64,000 nucleotides of DNA from Microbulbifer thermotolerans (GCF_900112305.1 NZ_FOKT01000001.1:1-64000); one strand, 5' to 3'; counted from the first letter of the stretch, positions 7,549 through 18,661 are shown. The notes: generated from the letters alone by a model not told the origin. Translations and numbers: made by a program.

Positions 7549-10377
7549 ATGGCCGAAGTAACAGTTAGCGAACTCGCCAAATCGGTTGGAGCCACCGAGG
7601 ATCGTCTGCTCAAGCAGATGAAGGAAGCGGGTTTGCCCCACACTAGCGCGGATGCGGTGGTGTCGGACGAGGAAAAACAGGTCCTGCTCAATTTCCTGAA
7701 AAGTAGTCACGGGGAGCAGGGCGCCAGCCCGCGCAAGATCACCTTGAAGCGCAAGACCACCACCACTCTGAAAACCGGCTCTGGCGCCGGTCGCAAGACG
7801 GTGAATGTGGAAGTACGCAAGAAACGCACCTATGTGAAGCGCCCGCAGGCAGAGTTGGAGGCCGAGGCTGCCAAACAGGCCGCGGCCAAGGCGGAGCTGG
7901 AGAAGGCCCTGGCCGAGCAGGCCGCTTTAGAGAAGGCGCGCGCCGAGCAGGCAGCGGCGGAGCGCGCTCGCGCTGAAGCCGAGGCCAAGGCGGCCCGCGA
8001 GGCGGAGGAAGCCGCTGCGGCAGAGGAAGAAAAGAAAGCTGCGGAAAAGGTCGTAGAAGAGCCTGAAGAGAAGCCAGCGGAGGAGCCCGAAGAGAAAAAA
8101 GCTGAGCCCGAAGCGCCGGCGGAAGAAAAGGGTGAAGAGAAAGAGGAAAAGGCCGACAAGCCCCCCAAAAAGCCCGCGGCTCCGGTCCGCACTAGTTATG
8201 TGGACGACATAGAGGCAATGCGTATTGCGGCCATGGAAAGGCGCCGGCAGCAGGCGGAGCAGGAACAGCGCGAGCTGGAAGAGAAAAAAGCCCGCCTGGA
8301 AGCGGAGCGTGCGCGCGCCGAGCAAGAGAAGAAGGAAAAGGAAAAAGAAAAGGAAAAAGCTAGGGCCGAGGAAACCGCCAAGCCCTCCCTGCGCCGCAAG
8401 CAGGAAGTGACGGAGGACGAGCGCGATGGTGGAGAGCCGCGCAAACGCCGCGGTCGCCGCGCAAAATCCGGCCCGAAGAAAACCAGCCGCACGGCACTCT
8501 ATGAGCAGGCGCTGGAAGCCTTTGAAGAAGACGAGGCGGAAAAGCGCAGCACTCGCTCGCTGTCGCGCCCGGCAATCAAGATTAAACCCACACACGGCTT
8601 CAAGAAGCCGACAGGAAAGCAGGTGTACGAAGTACAGTTGGGTGAAACCATCACCGTCGGTGAGCTGGCCAAGCAGATGAATATCAAGGCCGGAGAGCTG
8701 ATCAAGCGCCTGATGAAAATGGGCGAGATGGTCACCATCAATCAAAGTTTGGATCGCGATACGGCACAGCTGATCGTCGAGGAAATGGGCCACAAGGTGG
8801 TTCTGGTGTCCGAGACCCAGTTGGAAGAGAGCCTGATCGAGGAGGCCCAGGCGGTCGAGGGCAAAGAGGTTTCCCGCGCGCCGGTAGTAACCGTGATGGG
8901 CCATGTGGACCACGGCAAGACTTCGCTGCTGGACTATATCCGCAAGACCAAAGTGGCCTCTGGTGAAGCCGGTGGCATTACCCAGCACATCGGTGCCTAC
9001 CGGGTGAAAACCAGCCACGGCGAGATCACCTTCCTGGATACGCCTGGGCACGCCGCCTTTACCGCTATGCGCGCCCGTGGCGCTCAGGCCACCGACGTGG
9101 TGATCCTGGTGGTGGCCGCCGATGACGGCGTTATGCCGCAGACCGAAGAGGCGATCAATCACGCCCGCGCAGCCGGCGTGCCACTGGTGGTCGCCATCAA
9201 CAAATGCGACAAGGAAGCCGCGGACCCAGATCGAGTTAAGAACGAGCTGGCGGCAAAAGACGTGATCCCCGAGGATTGGGGCGGCGATATTCAGTTCGTC
9301 AATGTATCCGCGCACACCGGTCAGGGTATCGACGAGCTGCTGGAAGCGGTGTCCCTGCAGGCGGAGATACTGGAGTTGAAGGCCAAGGTGGGCGTTCCCG
9401 CCACCGGCGTGGTGATCGAATCCCGCCTGGAGAAGGGCCGCGGCGTGGTCGCGACTCTGCTGGTGCAAAACGGTGAGCTGAGACGCGGCGATATCGTGCT
9501 GGCAGGCCAGAGCTACGGCCGCGTGCGCGCTATGACCAATGAGCTTGGCCAGAAGGTCAAGGAGGCTGGCCCGTCCACGCCTGTGGAGCTGCTGGGCCTG
9601 GATACCACGCCCAATGCTGGTGACGACTTCCTCGTGGTGGCGGATGAACGCAAGGCCCGTGAAGTGGCTGAGCAGCGCGCCGAGCGCGAGCGCCGCGAGC
9701 GCATGCAACGCCAGCAGGCTGCCAAGCTGGAGAATATGTTTGCCGATATGGAAGCCGGCGAGAAAAAAGTGCTGCCGGTAGTGATCAAGGCCGACGTGCG
9801 CGGATCCCTGGAGGCAATCCTGGGCGCGTTGGCGGATATCGGCAACGAGGAAGTCTCTGTCAATGTGGTATCCAGCGGTGTCGGCGGCATCGCCGAGAAC
9901 GACATCAACCTGGCGTTGACCGCCGGCGCAATCGTTATCGGATTTAATACCCGGGCGGACTCCGCGGCGCGCAAACTGGCTGAACAGGAAAGCGTGGAAA
10001 TCCGCTATTACAGTGTGATTTACAACCTGCTGGATGAAGTGAAGCAGGCCCTGTCGGGTATGCTGGAGCCGGAAGTGCGCGAGGAGATTGTCGGTATTGC
10101 CGAAGTGCGCGATGTTTTCCGTTCACCCAAGTTCGGCGCCATCGCCGGTTGTATGGTGACCGAGGGTACCGTCTACCGCAACAAGCCGATTCGCGTACTG
10201 CGCGATAATGTTGTGATCTTCCAGGGCGAACTGGAATCCCTGCGCCGTTTCAAGGACGATGTGCAAGAGGTGCGCAACGGCATGGAGTGTGGTATTGGCG
10301 TGAAGGACTACAACGACGTCAAGCCCGGCGACCAGATAGAAGTCTACGATATCGTCAAGGTCGCCCGCGAATTGTAA
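7549..10377 (+). CDS. infB: Translation initiation factor IF-2
   Basis: 942 residues. IF2_N module at 1-50, a long low-complexity Ala/Glu/Lys linker (about 90-310), a second IF2_N module at about 360-410, then the GTPase domain: G1 GHVDHGKT at about 451-458, G3 DTPGH near 497, G4 NKCD near 551, then domains II, III and IV (C-terminal fMet-tRNA binding). It brings initiator tRNA to the 30S P site. ATG at 7549 follows an AGGAGAGAG ribosome site; shorter isoforms from internal starts in the linker are known in enterics and possible here but not shown by the sequence. Confidence 0.98.
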   Translation: MAEVTVSELAKSVGATEDRLLKQMKEAGLPHTSADAVVSDEEKQVLLNFLKSSHGEQGASPRKITLKRKTTTTLKTGSGAGRKTVNVEVRKKRTYVKRPQAELEAEAAKQAAAKAELEKALAEQAALEKARAEQAAAERARAEAEAKAAREAEEAAAAEEEKKAAEKVVEEPEEKPAEEPEEKKAEPEAPAEEKGEEKEEKADKPPKKPAAPVRTSYVDDIEAMRIAAMERRRQQAEQEQRELEEKKARLEAERARAEQEKKEKEKEKEKARAEETAKPSLRRKQEVTEDERDGGEPRKRRGRRAKSGPKKTSRTALYEQALEAFEEDEAEKRSTRSLSRPAIKIKPTHGFKKPTGKQVYEVQLGETITVGELAKQMNIKAGELIKRLMKMGEMVTINQSLDRDTAQLIVEEMGHKVVLVSETQLEESLIEEAQAVEGKEVSRAPVVTVMGHVDHGKTSLLDYIRKTKVASGEAGGITQHIGAYRVKTSHGEITFLDTPGHAAFTAMRARGAQATDVVILVVAADDGVMPQTEEAINHARAAGVPLVVAINKCDKEAADPDRVKNELAAKDVIPEDWGGDIQFVNVSAHTGQGIDELLEAVSLQAEILELKAKVGVPATGVVIESRLEKGRGVVATLLVQNGELRRGDIVLAGQSYGRVRAMTNELGQKVKEAGPSTPVELLGLDTTPNAGDDFLVVADERKAREVAEQRAERERRERMQRQQAAKLENMFADMEAGEKKVLPVVIKADVRGSLEAILGALADIGNEEVSVNVVSSGVGGIAENDINLALTAGAIVIGFNTRADSAARKLAEQESVEIRYYSVIYNLLDEVKQALSGMLEPEVREEIVGIAEVRDVFRSPKFGAIAGCMVTEGTVYRNKPIRVLRDNVVIFQGELESLRRFKDDVQEVRNGMECGIGVKDYNDVKPGDQIEVYDIVKVAREL

Positions 10378-10525
10378 TCCCCGGGCGGGGAGGACAACTT
10401 AGGGGCCGCGTGCAGGCCCCGAAGCTGACTTTCCCGCCGCTTTGGATCCATCCTCAGGCAAGTGCGGCGTGGCCGATCGCCTCAGTGCGGGCCCGCCGGC
10501 CAACCGCCATTGAAATAGGTAGCAG

Positions 10526-10960
10526 ATGGCAAGAGAATTCCACCGTACCGATCGTGTCGCAGACGCCATGCGCCGCGAACTGGCGCAACTGATCCAGATG
10601 GAAGTGCGCGACCCGCGTCTGGGCATGGTCAATGTCAACGATGTAGAAGTAAGTCGTGATCTTTCCGTGGCCAAGGTATATGTCACCTTCGTCGGTGAGG
10701 ATGACCGTGCCAAGATTAATACGGCCACGGATGTCCTGAACAAGGCTGCCGGTTTTCTGCGCAGCCAACTGGCGCGCACCATTCAGATGCGCACCATCCC
10801 ACGCCTGCAATTTATCTATGATGAAACATCTGTGCGGGGTCAGCAGCTGTCGGCGCTGATCGATAAGGCTGTTAAAGCCGACCAAAAACACCGCCAGGAT
10901 GACGAAGAAGACAAATCCACGGGAGCGGATTCCGATACCGGGGATAGCGGGAGTCACTGA
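10526..10960 (+). CDS. rbfA: 30S ribosome-binding factor RbfA
   Basis: 144 residues. REFHRTDRVADAMRRELAQLI at the N-terminus and the KH-like fold with DVEVSRDLSVAKVYVTF and RTIPRLQFIYDETS near 85-95 are diagnostic. RbfA acts in 30S maturation, including 16S 5' end processing, and in cold adaptation. A polar tail (about 115-144, KADQKHRQDDEEDKS) is variable in the family. Lies 148 bases after infB and 3 bases before truB. Confidence 0.97.
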   Translation: MAREFHRTDRVADAMRRELAQLIQMEVRDPRLGMVNVNDVEVSRDLSVAKVYVTFVGEDDRAKINTATDVLNKAAGFLRSQLARTIQMRTIPRLQFIYDETSVRGQQLSALIDKAVKADQKHRQDDEEDKSTGADSDTGDSGSH

Positions 10961-10963
10961 CCG

Positions 10964-11905
10964 ATGGGCCGCAGACCTAAGTGGGGCCGGCAGGTCCACG
11001 GTGTGCTGTTGCTGAACAAGCCCGCCGGTATCACCGCCAACGAAGCCCTGCAAAAAGCCAAACGACTGTTCTTTGCCAATCGCGCCGGACACACCGGGGC
11101 GCTGGACCCGCTTGCCACCGGCGTACTGCCGGTTTGTTTCGGCGAAGCGACCAAGTTTTCCCAGTACCTGCTGGATGCGGACAAGCGTTACCGAAGTACT
11201 TTCTGTTTCGGCATGTCCACCGCCAGTGGCGACGCCGACGGGGATGTGATCGAAACCCGGGACGCTTCCGGGTTAACCGAAAAGGCTGTGCGCAAGGCCA
11301 TGGCATCCTTCCGCGGGTGTATCAAGCAGGTTCCGTCCATGTACTCGGCGCTCAAACACAAGGGGCAGCCGCTGTACAAACTGGCGCGCCAGGGCGTGGA
11401 GGTGAAGCGCGAGGCGCGCGATGTGGAAATCTACGAATACGAGCTGTTGAGCTTTACCCCGGGCGCCCAGCCACGGGCCGAGGTGGAAATTCACTGCTCC
11501 AAGGGCACCTATGTGCGCAGCCTGGCGGAAGACCTGGGCCGGGCCCTGGGAGTGGGGGCCTATGTGGACCAGCTACACAGAAGTGCCGCGGGCCCCTTCA
11601 GCGATGCCGACGCCGTGACTCTGGAAGCGCTCACGGAAGAGCGCGGCGAGGGCAGAGCGGAGCAGTTGGATCATCACCTGCTACCGGTGGATGCGCCCGC
11701 CGCCGCGCTGCCCAAACTGATCCTGCCGGATGACTCTGGTTATTATCTGCGCCAGGGGCAGCCGGTAATGGACTTGCAGGTCTATCGTATCGGCGAAGAA
11801 GGTGATATGGTGCGCCTCTTCCTCGAAAGTGGCGAATTTCTGGGCGTGGGGGAAATCACCGACGACGGTCGCGTGGCCCCGCGGCGCCTAGTTAGCAATT
11901 TGTAG
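10964..11905 (+). CDS. truB: tRNA pseudouridine-55 synthase TruB
   Basis: 313 residues. HGVLLLNKPAGITANEAL and the catalytic block GHTGALDPLATGVLPVCFGEATKFS (catalytic Asp in GALDPLA, about residue 48) are the TruB signature, followed by KRYRSTFCFGMSTASGDADG. Makes pseudouridine 55 in the T-loop of elongator tRNAs. Starts 3 bases after rbfA stops, so translation is likely coupled. The C-terminal PUA-like region runs from about 250 to 313. Confidence 0.97.
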   Translation: MGRRPKWGRQVHGVLLLNKPAGITANEALQKAKRLFFANRAGHTGALDPLATGVLPVCFGEATKFSQYLLDADKRYRSTFCFGMSTASGDADGDVIETRDASGLTEKAVRKAMASFRGCIKQVPSMYSALKHKGQPLYKLARQGVEVKREARDVEIYEYELLSFTPGAQPRAEVEIHCSKGTYVRSLAEDLGRALGVGAYVDQLHRSAAGPFSDADAVTLEALTEERGEGRAEQLDHHLLPVDAPAAALPKLILPDDSGYYLRQGQPVMDLQVYRIGEEGDMVRLFLESGEFLGVGEITDDGRVAPRRLVSNL

Positions 11906-12039
11906 AGAGGGCTGGGACCGGTCTCGGTTGTGGACCTCTTCTGCAGAGGCGGCCTTAGCGCCGCAAAGCGACTAGCTGGTCTGTAAATATGCACGGGCCA
12001 GCCGAATCATCAAAGCATATTACGACGAGGTAATTCGTT
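11906..12039 (+). promoter_or_regulatory. rpsO leader with possible S15 autoregulatory structure
   Basis: Contains small inverted repeats: CCTCT/AGAGG, GCGGC/GCCGC, and a longer-range GCTGG...CCAGC pair that ends about 30 bases before the rpsO ATG. In E. coli S15 represses itself through a pseudoknot at the rpsO ribosome site; the elements here would allow folding of that kind, but no detailed homology can be shown by eye. Confidence 0.35.
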
Positions 12040-12309
12040 ATGGCACTGACTGCCGCTGAGAAAGCAGCTATCTTGAAAGAACACGGTCAATCCGAAGGCG
12101 ATACCGGCTCTCCGGAAGTTCAGGTGGCTCTTCTGACCGCCAACATCAACAAGCTGCAGAATCACTTCTCCGAGCACAAACAGGATCATCACTCTCGCCG
12201 TGGTCTGATCCGCATGGTAAACCAGCGCCGCAAGTTGCTGGATTACCTGAAGCGCAAGGATCTTAACCGCTACGCACAGCTGATTGCCAAACTCGGCCTG
12301 CGTCGCTAA
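12040..12309 (+). CDS. rpsO: 30S ribosomal protein S15
   Basis: 89 residues, the exact family length. [18 protein letters not shown] block ([22 protein letters not shown]), [33 protein letters not shown] and the basic C-terminus are diagnostic. S15 binds 16S rRNA early in central-domain assembly. A strong terminator follows at once, then pnp, as in most gammaproteobacteria. Confidence 0.98.
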   Translation: MALTAAEKAAILKEHGQSEGDTGSPEVQVALLTANINKLQNHFSEHKQDHHSRRGLIRMVNQRRKLLDYLKRKDLNRYAQLIAKLGLRR

Positions 12310-12316
12310 GACCCTG

Positions 12317-12345
12317 GAATGCCCGCCACTGGCGGGCATTCTTTT
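12317..12345 (+). terminator. Rho-independent terminator after rpsO
   Basis: GAATGCCCGCC, loop ACT, GGCGGGCATTC then TTTTA: an eleven-base perfect stem starting eight bases after the rpsO stop. Partial read-through into pnp is usual for this pair of genes. Confidence 0.92.
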
Positions 12346-12401
12346 ATCTGTCCCCGCGTCTGGAGTTTTGGCCGCCGGGAGCGCCTGGTTTCGGCTAGGC
12401 A

Positions 12402-12475
12402 CACGGGCTGCAGGCCCGTTAATATTTCGCCGTGAGTGCGAAAACTGTAGGGGTTGCTGGAATGGGCCAGCAACC
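12402..12475 (+). promoter_or_regulatory. pnp leader hairpins
   Basis: Two stems: a short one of about six pairs around 12402-12419 (ACGGGC/GCCCGT) and a nine-base perfect stem GGTTGCTGG (12452-12460) / CCAGCAACC (12467-12475), which ends 22 bases before the pnp start. In E. coli the pnp leader folds into a hairpin cut by RNase III, after which PNPase degrades its own mRNA; position and shape fit that system. Confidence 0.5.
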
Positions 12476-12497
12476 GTAAGGAAATAGGAAAAAACGA

Positions 12498-14624
12498 GTG
12501 AATCCAGTAAGCAAAACCTTCCAGTACGGACAGCACCAGGTCACCATCGAGACCGGCCGCATCGCGCGTCAGGCAACTGGTGCGGCCCTGGTTACCATGG
12601 GCGAAACCGTAGTCCTGTGTACCGTTGTCGGCGCAAAAGAAGTGAAAGCCGGCCAGGACTTCTTCCCCCTGTCCGTGCACTATCAGGAAAAGGCCTACGC
12701 GGCCGGTAAGATTCCCGGTGGTTTCTTCAAACGTGAAGGCCGCCCGTCCGAAAAAGAAACTCTGACCTCACGCCTGATCGACCGCCCCATCCGCCCGCTC
12801 TTCCCCGACGGCTTTATGAACGAAGTACAGGTGATGGCCACTGTTCTGTCCGCAGAGAAGGACATGGACCCGGATATCGCCTCCATGATCGGCACTTCCG
12901 CGGCGTTGGCAGTCTCCGGCATTCCTTTCGCCGGTCCGATTGGCGCCGCGCGCGTAGGTTACACCCCGGAAGACGGCTATCTGCTGAATCCCGGTTATCA
13001 GGCGCTAAAGACCTCCGAGTTGGATATGGTGGTGGCCGGCACCAAAGATGCCGTGCTGATGGTGGAGTCCGAGGCCCAGGAACTACCGGAAGATATCATG
13101 TTGGGTGCGGTGCTTTTTGCCCACCAGGAAATGCAGGCGGTTATCCGGGTTTGTGAAGAACTGAAGGCAGAGGCCGGCAAGCCCGCCTGGGACTGGCAGC
13201 CTGAGCCGGTTAACGAAGCGCTCAAAGCCGCGCTGGAAAGCCAGTTTTCCGAGCAGGTGGCTGAAGCCTACAAAATCACCAACAAGCAGCAGCGCGTCAC
13301 CCGCCTGGGTGAGCTGCGCACTGCCGCTGTTGAAGCTCTCTCCAGTGAAGAAGTTACCGAGGAACTGGTGAAAACCTACTTCGGCAAACTGGAGAAAAAA
13401 ATTGTGCGCGGTGCCGTGGTGCGTGGTGAACCCCGAATCGACGGCCGCGACAACAAAACCGTACGCCCCATCAGCGTCGAAGTCGGCGTGCTGCCCAAGG
13501 CGCACGGTTCCGCTCTGTTCACCCGCGGTGAAACCCAGGCGCTGGTGGTGGCGACTCTCGGTTCCACCGGTGATGCACAGATCATCGACGCCCTGGAAGG
13601 CGAGCGCAAAGACTACTTCATGCTGCACTACAACTTCCCTCCGTATTCCGTGGGAGAAGCGGGTCGTGTGGGCGCCACTGGTCGTCGCGAAATCGGTCAC
13701 GGCCGCCTGGCCCGCCGCGGTATCGCGGCGGTATTGCCGAACCCGGCGGACTTCCCTTATACCCTGCGCGTGGTATCCGAGATCACCGAGTCCAACGGTT
13801 CCAGCTCCATGGCTTCCGTGTGCGGTTCCAGCCTGGCGCTGATGGACGCCGGTGTGCCTTTGAAGGCACCAGTGGCCGGTATCGCAATGGGGCTGGTGAA
13901 GGAAGAGGACGGCTATGCCGTACTAACCGATATCCTCGGCGATGAGGACCACCTCGGGGATATGGACTTTAAGGTGGCCGGTACGGCGAGTGGTGTGACC
14001 GCTCTGCAGATGGATATCAAGATCGAGGGTATCACCGAAGAGATTATGGAGACCGCGCTCGAGCAGGCATTGCAGGCGCGTCTGCATATACTCGCGGAAA
14101 TGAACAAGGTGATTGGCGAATCCCGCTCGACAGTGAATGAGAATGCGCCCCGCTACGCCACGCTGAAGATACATCCGGATAAGATCCGCGATGTGATCGG
14201 CAAGGGCGGTGCCACCATCCGCTCAATTACCGAGGAAACCGGGGCGTCCATTGATATCGAGGACGACGGCACTGTGAAGGTGTTCGGTGAGGACGGTGAG
14301 AGCCTGGAGGCGGCGGTTACCCGTATTGAGGAGATTACTGCGGAAGCCGAGATCGGCGCTATTTATGAGGGCACCGTAGTACGCATTGTGGACTTCGGCG
14401 CTTTTGTGAACTTCCTCCCGGGCAAGGATGGTCTGGTGCATATTTCCCAGATCGCAGAAGAGCGCGTCAACGCGGTGACCGATTACCTGAGCGAAGGCCA
14501 GAAGGTGTTGGTTAAGGTATTGGATGTTGACCAGCGCGGTCGCATTAAGTTGTCCATTAAAGAGGCCAAACAGGATCGGGCCGAACAGGCTGAAGCACCG
14601 GATCAGGCCTCCGGTGAAGACTGA
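12498..14624 (+). CDS. pnp: Polyribonucleotide nucleotidyltransferase (PNPase)
   Basis: 708 residues from a GTG at 12498. Two RNase PH domains (first about 1-215 with GDFLPLSVHY-type block and [11 protein letters not shown]; second about 310-545 with [43 protein letters not shown] and [19 protein letters not shown]), KH domain near 555-615 ([15 protein letters not shown]) and S1 domain near 622-690 ([20 protein letters not shown]). Phosphorolytic 3'-5' exonuclease and degradosome partner. Ends with an acidic Gln-rich tail. Confidence 0.98.
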   Translation: MNPVSKTFQYGQHQVTIETGRIARQATGAALVTMGETVVLCTVVGAKEVKAGQDFFPLSVHYQEKAYAAGKIPGGFFKREGRPSEKETLTSRLIDRPIRPLFPDGFMNEVQVMATVLSAEKDMDPDIASMIGTSAALAVSGIPFAGPIGAARVGYTPEDGYLLNPGYQALKTSELDMVVAGTKDAVLMVESEAQELPEDIMLGAVLFAHQEMQAVIRVCEELKAEAGKPAWDWQPEPVNEALKAALESQFSEQVAEAYKITNKQQRVTRLGELRTAAVEALSSEEVTEELVKTYFGKLEKKIVRGAVVRGEPRIDGRDNKTVRPISVEVGVLPKAHGSALFTRGETQALVVATLGSTGDAQIIDALEGERKDYFMLHYNFPPYSVGEAGRVGATGRREIGHGRLARRGIAAVLPNPADFPYTLRVVSEITESNGSSSMASVCGSSLALMDAGVPLKAPVAGIAMGLVKEEDGYAVLTDILGDEDHLGDMDFKVAGTASGVTALQMDIKIEGITEEIMETALEQALQARLHILAEMNKVIGESRSTVNENAPRYATLKIHPDKIRDVIGKGGATIRSITEETGASIDIEDDGTVKVFGEDGESLEAAVTRIEEITAEAEIGAIYEGTVVRIVDFGAFVNFLPGKDGLVHISQIAEERVNAVTDYLSEGQKVLVKVLDVDQRGRIKLSIKEAKQDRAEQAEAPDQASGED

Positions 14625-14638
14625 TCCCGTTGAACCTG

Positions 14639-14668
14639 AAAAAACCCGGCAATTGCCGGGTTTTTTTT
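14639..14668 (+). terminator. Rho-independent terminator after pnp
   Basis: AAAACCCGGCAATTGCCGGG followed by eight T: perfect, self-complementary stem starting 15 bases after the stop. It ends the long translation/RNA-decay unit. Confidence 0.93.
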
Positions 14669-15327
14669 CGCGCTGCCTATGAGCGCGCAGTATCTTTCCC
14701 GCCTGGAAACGAGTGATTCTGCGGTTTATTGACGGCACAGTTAGGTAAAAAGCATTGACGCCAAGAGGGCGCGACTGGCACGCTTGTGCAATATGGAGAA
14801 AGGGGGACACTAGCGATATTTGGCGCGGCTGCGATCCAGGATTTTTATATTCCGCTTGGGGCTGGGGCGGTCCGTTCACGCAATACTGCCGCTTGGCGTT
14901 AATCCATTATCCCCACTGCACTGCGTCAAATGGTGTTTGCGCCCCGGTTTCCTCTTCCACAGACCGCGGCGATAAGAGCGAAAGCTTTTTTATTGGGGGA
15001 GCAGTGCGTACGGGATTGTTTTGAGCACGGAAGGGGGATTATGGTGAGTGATGTTGACTTGCCCGGCGAGCGGACCTTTGTTCGGTTCACTATCTTGTCG
15101 ACCAGTGGTTACGGTTGTCTTTTTTAATTGTCCTCCAATGCCAAGATGAGTCGGTATGACTCTTGCTTGTATACCTGGTGCTCAAAGGCGAATAGAGAAT
15201 TCCACGATAAGGTTATTAGGCTGCTTATTTTTTGAACGCTTAACCTGACTTTCATGCGTTAAGTGATTATTTATACGTGGTCTATTTGCGCCAAATCTTT
15301 CCCATACCCGCTGTATCCCTTCATTGC

Positions 15328-15383
15328 GACCAAATAATAAGATATTCCTTGAAAAAATATTAAATTTAATAAATTATTTGGTC
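15328..15383. promoter_or_regulatory. AT-rich inverted repeat upstream of the Oar-like receptor
   Basis: GACCAAATAAT (15328-15338) and ATTATTTGGTC (15373-15383) are a perfect eleven-base inverted repeat with a 34-base AT-rich centre that holds the TATTCC-type motif. Could be a cooperative operator or a transcript-level stem; it lies about 160-210 bases before the ATG. Confidence 0.5.
15335..15348 (+). promoter_or_regulatory. Candidate MurR/RpiR operator, site 1
   Basis: TAATAAGATATTCC. Same 14-base pattern (roughly NAATAANWTATTCC) as the sites at 18662, 23340, 28163 and 28195, all in intergenic regions of the peptidoglycan locus. Lies within the inverted repeat upstream of the TonB receptor. 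Confidence 0.4.
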
Positions 15384-15540
15384 TGCAGTCCTGGCATTGA
15401 GAGCGAGTTCAAGATTTTCAGAGTCGGGCCGAATAAAAAGCTCCAAAAGAGTGCAACGAGACCGGGTGCCGGTTGAGGCTTCAGGGGCGAGAGGGACCTG
15501 CCCAAGAAATAAATACAACGAACGATCGGGAGACTTTCTC

Positions 15541-18525
15541 ATGTTCCAAAAAAACAAGCTCAGTAATTCAATGGCGGAGAGCAAAGGCTCTGCTGCTTGG
15601 GGGCGCGCAGCCTTCCTGGCCGTAGGCACTTTGTTTTCCGCTACGGTGATGGCGCAGCAGGTGGGGACTATCGAGGGCCAGGTTTCCCTCGGTGACGACA
15701 TCGATGCGACCGGAGTCACTGTTACTGCGACCAGTAATGTAATGCCTCGTCCCCGCACAGTGGTGACGGATGACGACGGCGAGTTCAAACTGCCGATGCT
15801 GATTCCGGGCATCTACACCGTGACCTTCACCTCTGAGGATGGCGCCACCCGGACTGTGAAGGCGGAGGTGTTGCTGGATCAAGTGACTGTGCTGGACGTC
15901 AATTTGTTGGCCCCGGTTGCCGAAACGCTGGAAGAGCTGGTGGTGACGGGGGAAATGGTGACTGTGGGAGGTAACTCCTCGCTGTCCGATGCCATCGGTG
16001 CTGAAATTCTCGAGTCTCTGCCGGTTGGGCAGGATTACCGCGATCTGATGAAACTGGCTCCCGGGGTTCAGTACAGCCAGAACAGTATTCGTGGCCCCAA
16101 TGCCGGCGGCAGTGGTCAGGATAACGTATACAAGTTCGACGGCGTCAACGTCACCCTGCCCATGTTCGGCACCCTCTCGGCTGAGCCGTCCACCCAGGAT
16201 GTGGAACAGTTTTCCGTGGAGCGTGGCGGCGCGCGCGCCATCGGCTTCAACCGTTCCGGCGGTATGACCGTCAACACTATCAGCAAGTCCGGTACCAATG
16301 AATTTAAGGGCAGCGTAGAGTATCGGGTGCAGCCCTCTGGCCTGCGTGAAGAACCCAAGGATGGTGTCGATTCCGATGTCACCCAAACCTGGATGACTGC
16401 CAATGTCGGTGGCCCGCTGATCGAAGACCAACTGTTTTTCTACGGTTCTTACTATGGCCCGCGCGAAGACGGCGACAATAAAGAGACCGCTTACGGTTCC
16501 ACCAAGGACTATTCCAGTGAGCGCGATGAGTACTACGGCAAGCTGACCTATGCACCCATCGACAGCGTGTTGCTGAATGCCGCTTACCGGACTTCGGAGC
16601 GCGTCAACGAGGGCGCTTCCATCGGTGAGTATGAGGCGGACTCTGTTTCTGTGGGTGAAGAGGCCAATCAGGATATCCTGACACTGGACGGTTCCTGGCT
16701 CGTTAACGACGACCTTACCGTGAGCTTCCAGTACAGCGATTACAGCCTGGAAACCGCCGGGGTACCGGATACCACCCTTGGCGTGCAGCCGGTGATCGGT
16801 GATTCCCTGGATCTCGACAACCTGGATCAGATGGGCTATCTGACTGTACCCACGGTCAATTCCGCATACTCCTCCGCCTACAACACCCTGGCGCAGCAGC
16901 TGATCGACCAGTACGGTTATCTGGACGATTCTGGAACGCTGACCGGTGGCGGCGGTGTCGGTGCCTACTATCAGTTCAATGTGCAAAATTTCTACCGTGA
17001 AAGTTTTGAACTGGCAGTGGACTACAACTTTGAGATTGGCTCCACTTCCCACGAGCTGCACGTGGGTTACCAGTGGTCCGAGGGCGAGGAGGAGCTGGCG
17101 CGCCTGTCCAATGGCTGGGGTCTGATCAGCCTGGTAGACGGTGCCAACGACGCGGACGCTCCGGACAACGCCTTGTTCCTGGCCAAAACTCAGCAGATGA
17201 GCTTTGTGGGCGCGGATGGTTCCACTGTGCCGTCGATCAAGTCCTATACCGAAACCCACAACTTTGAGATCAATGACTCCATCGCCTGGGGGGACTTTAT
17301 CTTTGATGTGGGCTTCCTGATCAGCCAGGACACCCTCTACGGTCAGGGGCTGAAGGAAGACGGCAGCACGGTATCCGGCTATGTGGCCGCACCGGGCCAC
17401 AAGTACGAGATGTACCAGGTCGACTGGGAGGATATGATCCAGCCCCGCCTCGGCGTTTCCTGGGCCTACAATGGCGTCGACACCATTTTTGCCAGCTTCG
17501 CCCAGTACAACCCGGCGGCCACCTCCCTGGCTCGTGCCGCCTCCTGGGATCGCAATAGTGCAGCGCTTATCGAAGTCTACTTCGATGATGAAGGTAACTA
17601 CATCAGCTCCTCACCCCGCGCTAGCTCCTCGGGCAAGCTGTTTGCCGACGACCTGGATCCGCGTCGCGTGGATGAGCTGACCATCGGTACCACCAAGGAG
17701 TTCGACAACGGTATCAGTCTGCGCTCGCACATCCGCTACCGCGAGGGCTCACATTTCTGGGAGGATACGCCGAACACCGCCCGCCTGTACGGCTGTTACG
17801 GTGAAAACAATGACATGTGCGTGCCGTCGGATATCGCGGCCAAGGGCCTCTATATCGACAACCTGGACGAGATGCTGGCACAGATCGGCAGCGGTTCCAC
17901 CTATGTGATCGCCGAACTGGACGACGCCTATACCAAGTACCTGGAGTTCAGCTTGGAAGCGTCTTGGATGGGTGAGCGCACTTACCTGAATGCGTCTTAC
18001 ACTCACAGCCGCTACACCGGTAACTTTGACCAGGACAACACGGCTGCTTCCAACGACCTGAACACCTTTATTGGTTCTTCCAATATTGGCGATGGTATTG
18101 GTCGCCAGGTGTGGGATTACAAGGACGGCACCCTGAGCGGTGACCGGCCACATCTGTTGAAACTGTTCGGCCAGTACACCTTGGATTGGAATGCCAATAT
18201 CGGCGCCTATCTGGTGTACCAGTCCGGTCAGCCCTGGGAGACCTGGAACGGTTCCATCTACGGCTTTACCAGCAGCACCAACCGCTACGCGGAAAAAGCC
18301 GGTAGCCACCGCTCGCCGAGCCACTGGCAGATGGATCTGAGCTATACGCAGAACTTCAATTTCTATGGTGATTACCTGGTTAAGTTCCGCGCGGACATTT
18401 TCAACGTGTTCGACAAGCAGACCGGCTATAACATCGACCCAATCTACAATTCAGAAACTTACGGTGATCCACGTAGCTACTATGCGCCGCGTCGCGTGCA
18501 GCTGTCTCTGGCTGTAGACTTCTGA
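15541..18525 (+). CDS. Oar-like TonB-dependent receptor of the peptidoglycan locus
   Basis: 994 residues from the ATG at 15541, which has a GGGAG site; an upstream in-frame extension to 15397 lacks one. Signal peptide ends near AAFLAVGTLFSATVMAQQ. Then a carboxypeptidase-regulatory-like (CarboxypepD_reg) domain at about 35-115 (GTIEGQVSLGDDIDATGVTV, TDDDGEFKLPMLIPGIYTV), a plug domain (LEELVVTGEMV, SLPVGQDYRDLMKLAPGVQYSQNS, VYKFDGVN) and a large barrel. This Oar/SusC-like architecture imports oligomers. It stands at the head of genes for peptidoglycan breakdown, so muropeptide or wall-glycan fragments are the inferred ligand. A terminator follows, so it is its own unit. Confidence 0.88.
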   Translation: MFQKNKLSNSMAESKGSAAWGRAAFLAVGTLFSATVMAQQVGTIEGQVSLGDDIDATGVTVTATSNVMPRPRTVVTDDDGEFKLPMLIPGIYTVTFTSEDGATRTVKAEVLLDQVTVLDVNLLAPVAETLEELVVTGEMVTVGGNSSLSDAIGAEILESLPVGQDYRDLMKLAPGVQYSQNSIRGPNAGGSGQDNVYKFDGVNVTLPMFGTLSAEPSTQDVEQFSVERGGARAIGFNRSGGMTVNTISKSGTNEFKGSVEYRVQPSGLREEPKDGVDSDVTQTWMTANVGGPLIEDQLFFYGSYYGPREDGDNKETAYGSTKDYSSERDEYYGKLTYAPIDSVLLNAAYRTSERVNEGASIGEYEADSVSVGEEANQDILTLDGSWLVNDDLTVSFQYSDYSLETAGVPDTTLGVQPVIGDSLDLDNLDQMGYLTVPTVNSAYSSAYNTLAQQLIDQYGYLDDSGTLTGGGGVGAYYQFNVQNFYRESFELAVDYNFEIGSTSHELHVGYQWSEGEEELARLSNGWGLISLVDGANDADAPDNALFLAKTQQMSFVGADGSTVPSIKSYTETHNFEINDSIAWGDFIFDVGFLISQDTLYGQGLKEDGSTVSGYVAAPGHKYEMYQVDWEDMIQPRLGVSWAYNGVDTIFASFAQYNPAATSLARAASWDRNSAALIEVYFDDEGNYISSSPRASSSGKLFADDLDPRRVDELTIGTTKEFDNGISLRSHIRYREGSHFWEDTPNTARLYGCYGENNDMCVPSDIAAKGLYIDNLDEMLAQIGSGSTYVIAELDDAYTKYLEFSLEASWMGERTYLNASYTHSRYTGNFDQDNTAASNDLNTFIGSSNIGDGIGRQVWDYKDGTLSGDRPHLLKLFGQYTLDWNANIGAYLVYQSGQPWETWNGSIYGFTSSTNRYAEKAGSHRSPSHWQMDLSYTQNFNFYGDYLVKFRADIFNVFDKQTGYNIDPIYNSETYGDPRSYYAPRRVQLSLAVDF

Positions 18526-18563
18526 TCGGCGGCTGAGTCGGCCTTTTAAACTGTCCACAGGAT

Positions 18564-18590
18564 GCCCCGGCAATGCCGGGGCTTTTTTTT
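18564..18590 (+). terminator. Rho-independent terminator after the Oar-like receptor
   Basis: GCCCCGGC, loop AAT, GCCGGGGC then eight T; starts 39 bases after the stop. Confidence 0.93.
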
Positions 18591-18661
18591 ATACGCAGGA
18601 CAACCGAGCAGTGAAAAAAAAGCGCTCGCCGCTTGCTTGTGAGTGGCCAGAGTATGAAATA

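Larger units (their letters stand above)
14669..15540 (+). other. Long intergenic region before the peptidoglycan-locus receptor
   Basis: About 870 bases. The first half has no convincing gene. At 15041-15127 an ATG behind a strong AAGGGGG site opens a 28-codon frame (MVSDVDLPGERTFV to SGYGCLF), a possible leader peptide but unsupported by anything else. From about 15180 the sequence turns AT-rich; it contains the inverted repeat at 15328-15383 and the first TATTCC-type motif, which make it the likely control region for the receptor at 15541. Confidence 0.5.

Noticed and set aside
7850..8400. Ala/Glu/Lys repeats as a possible DNA repeat array
   Set aside because: They are in-frame low-complexity linker of IF-2, typical of the family.
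14775..14790. Sigma-54-like TGGCACGCTTGTGCA
   Set aside because: GG and GC are separated by nine instead of ten bases and no sigma-54-regulated gene or activator site is near.
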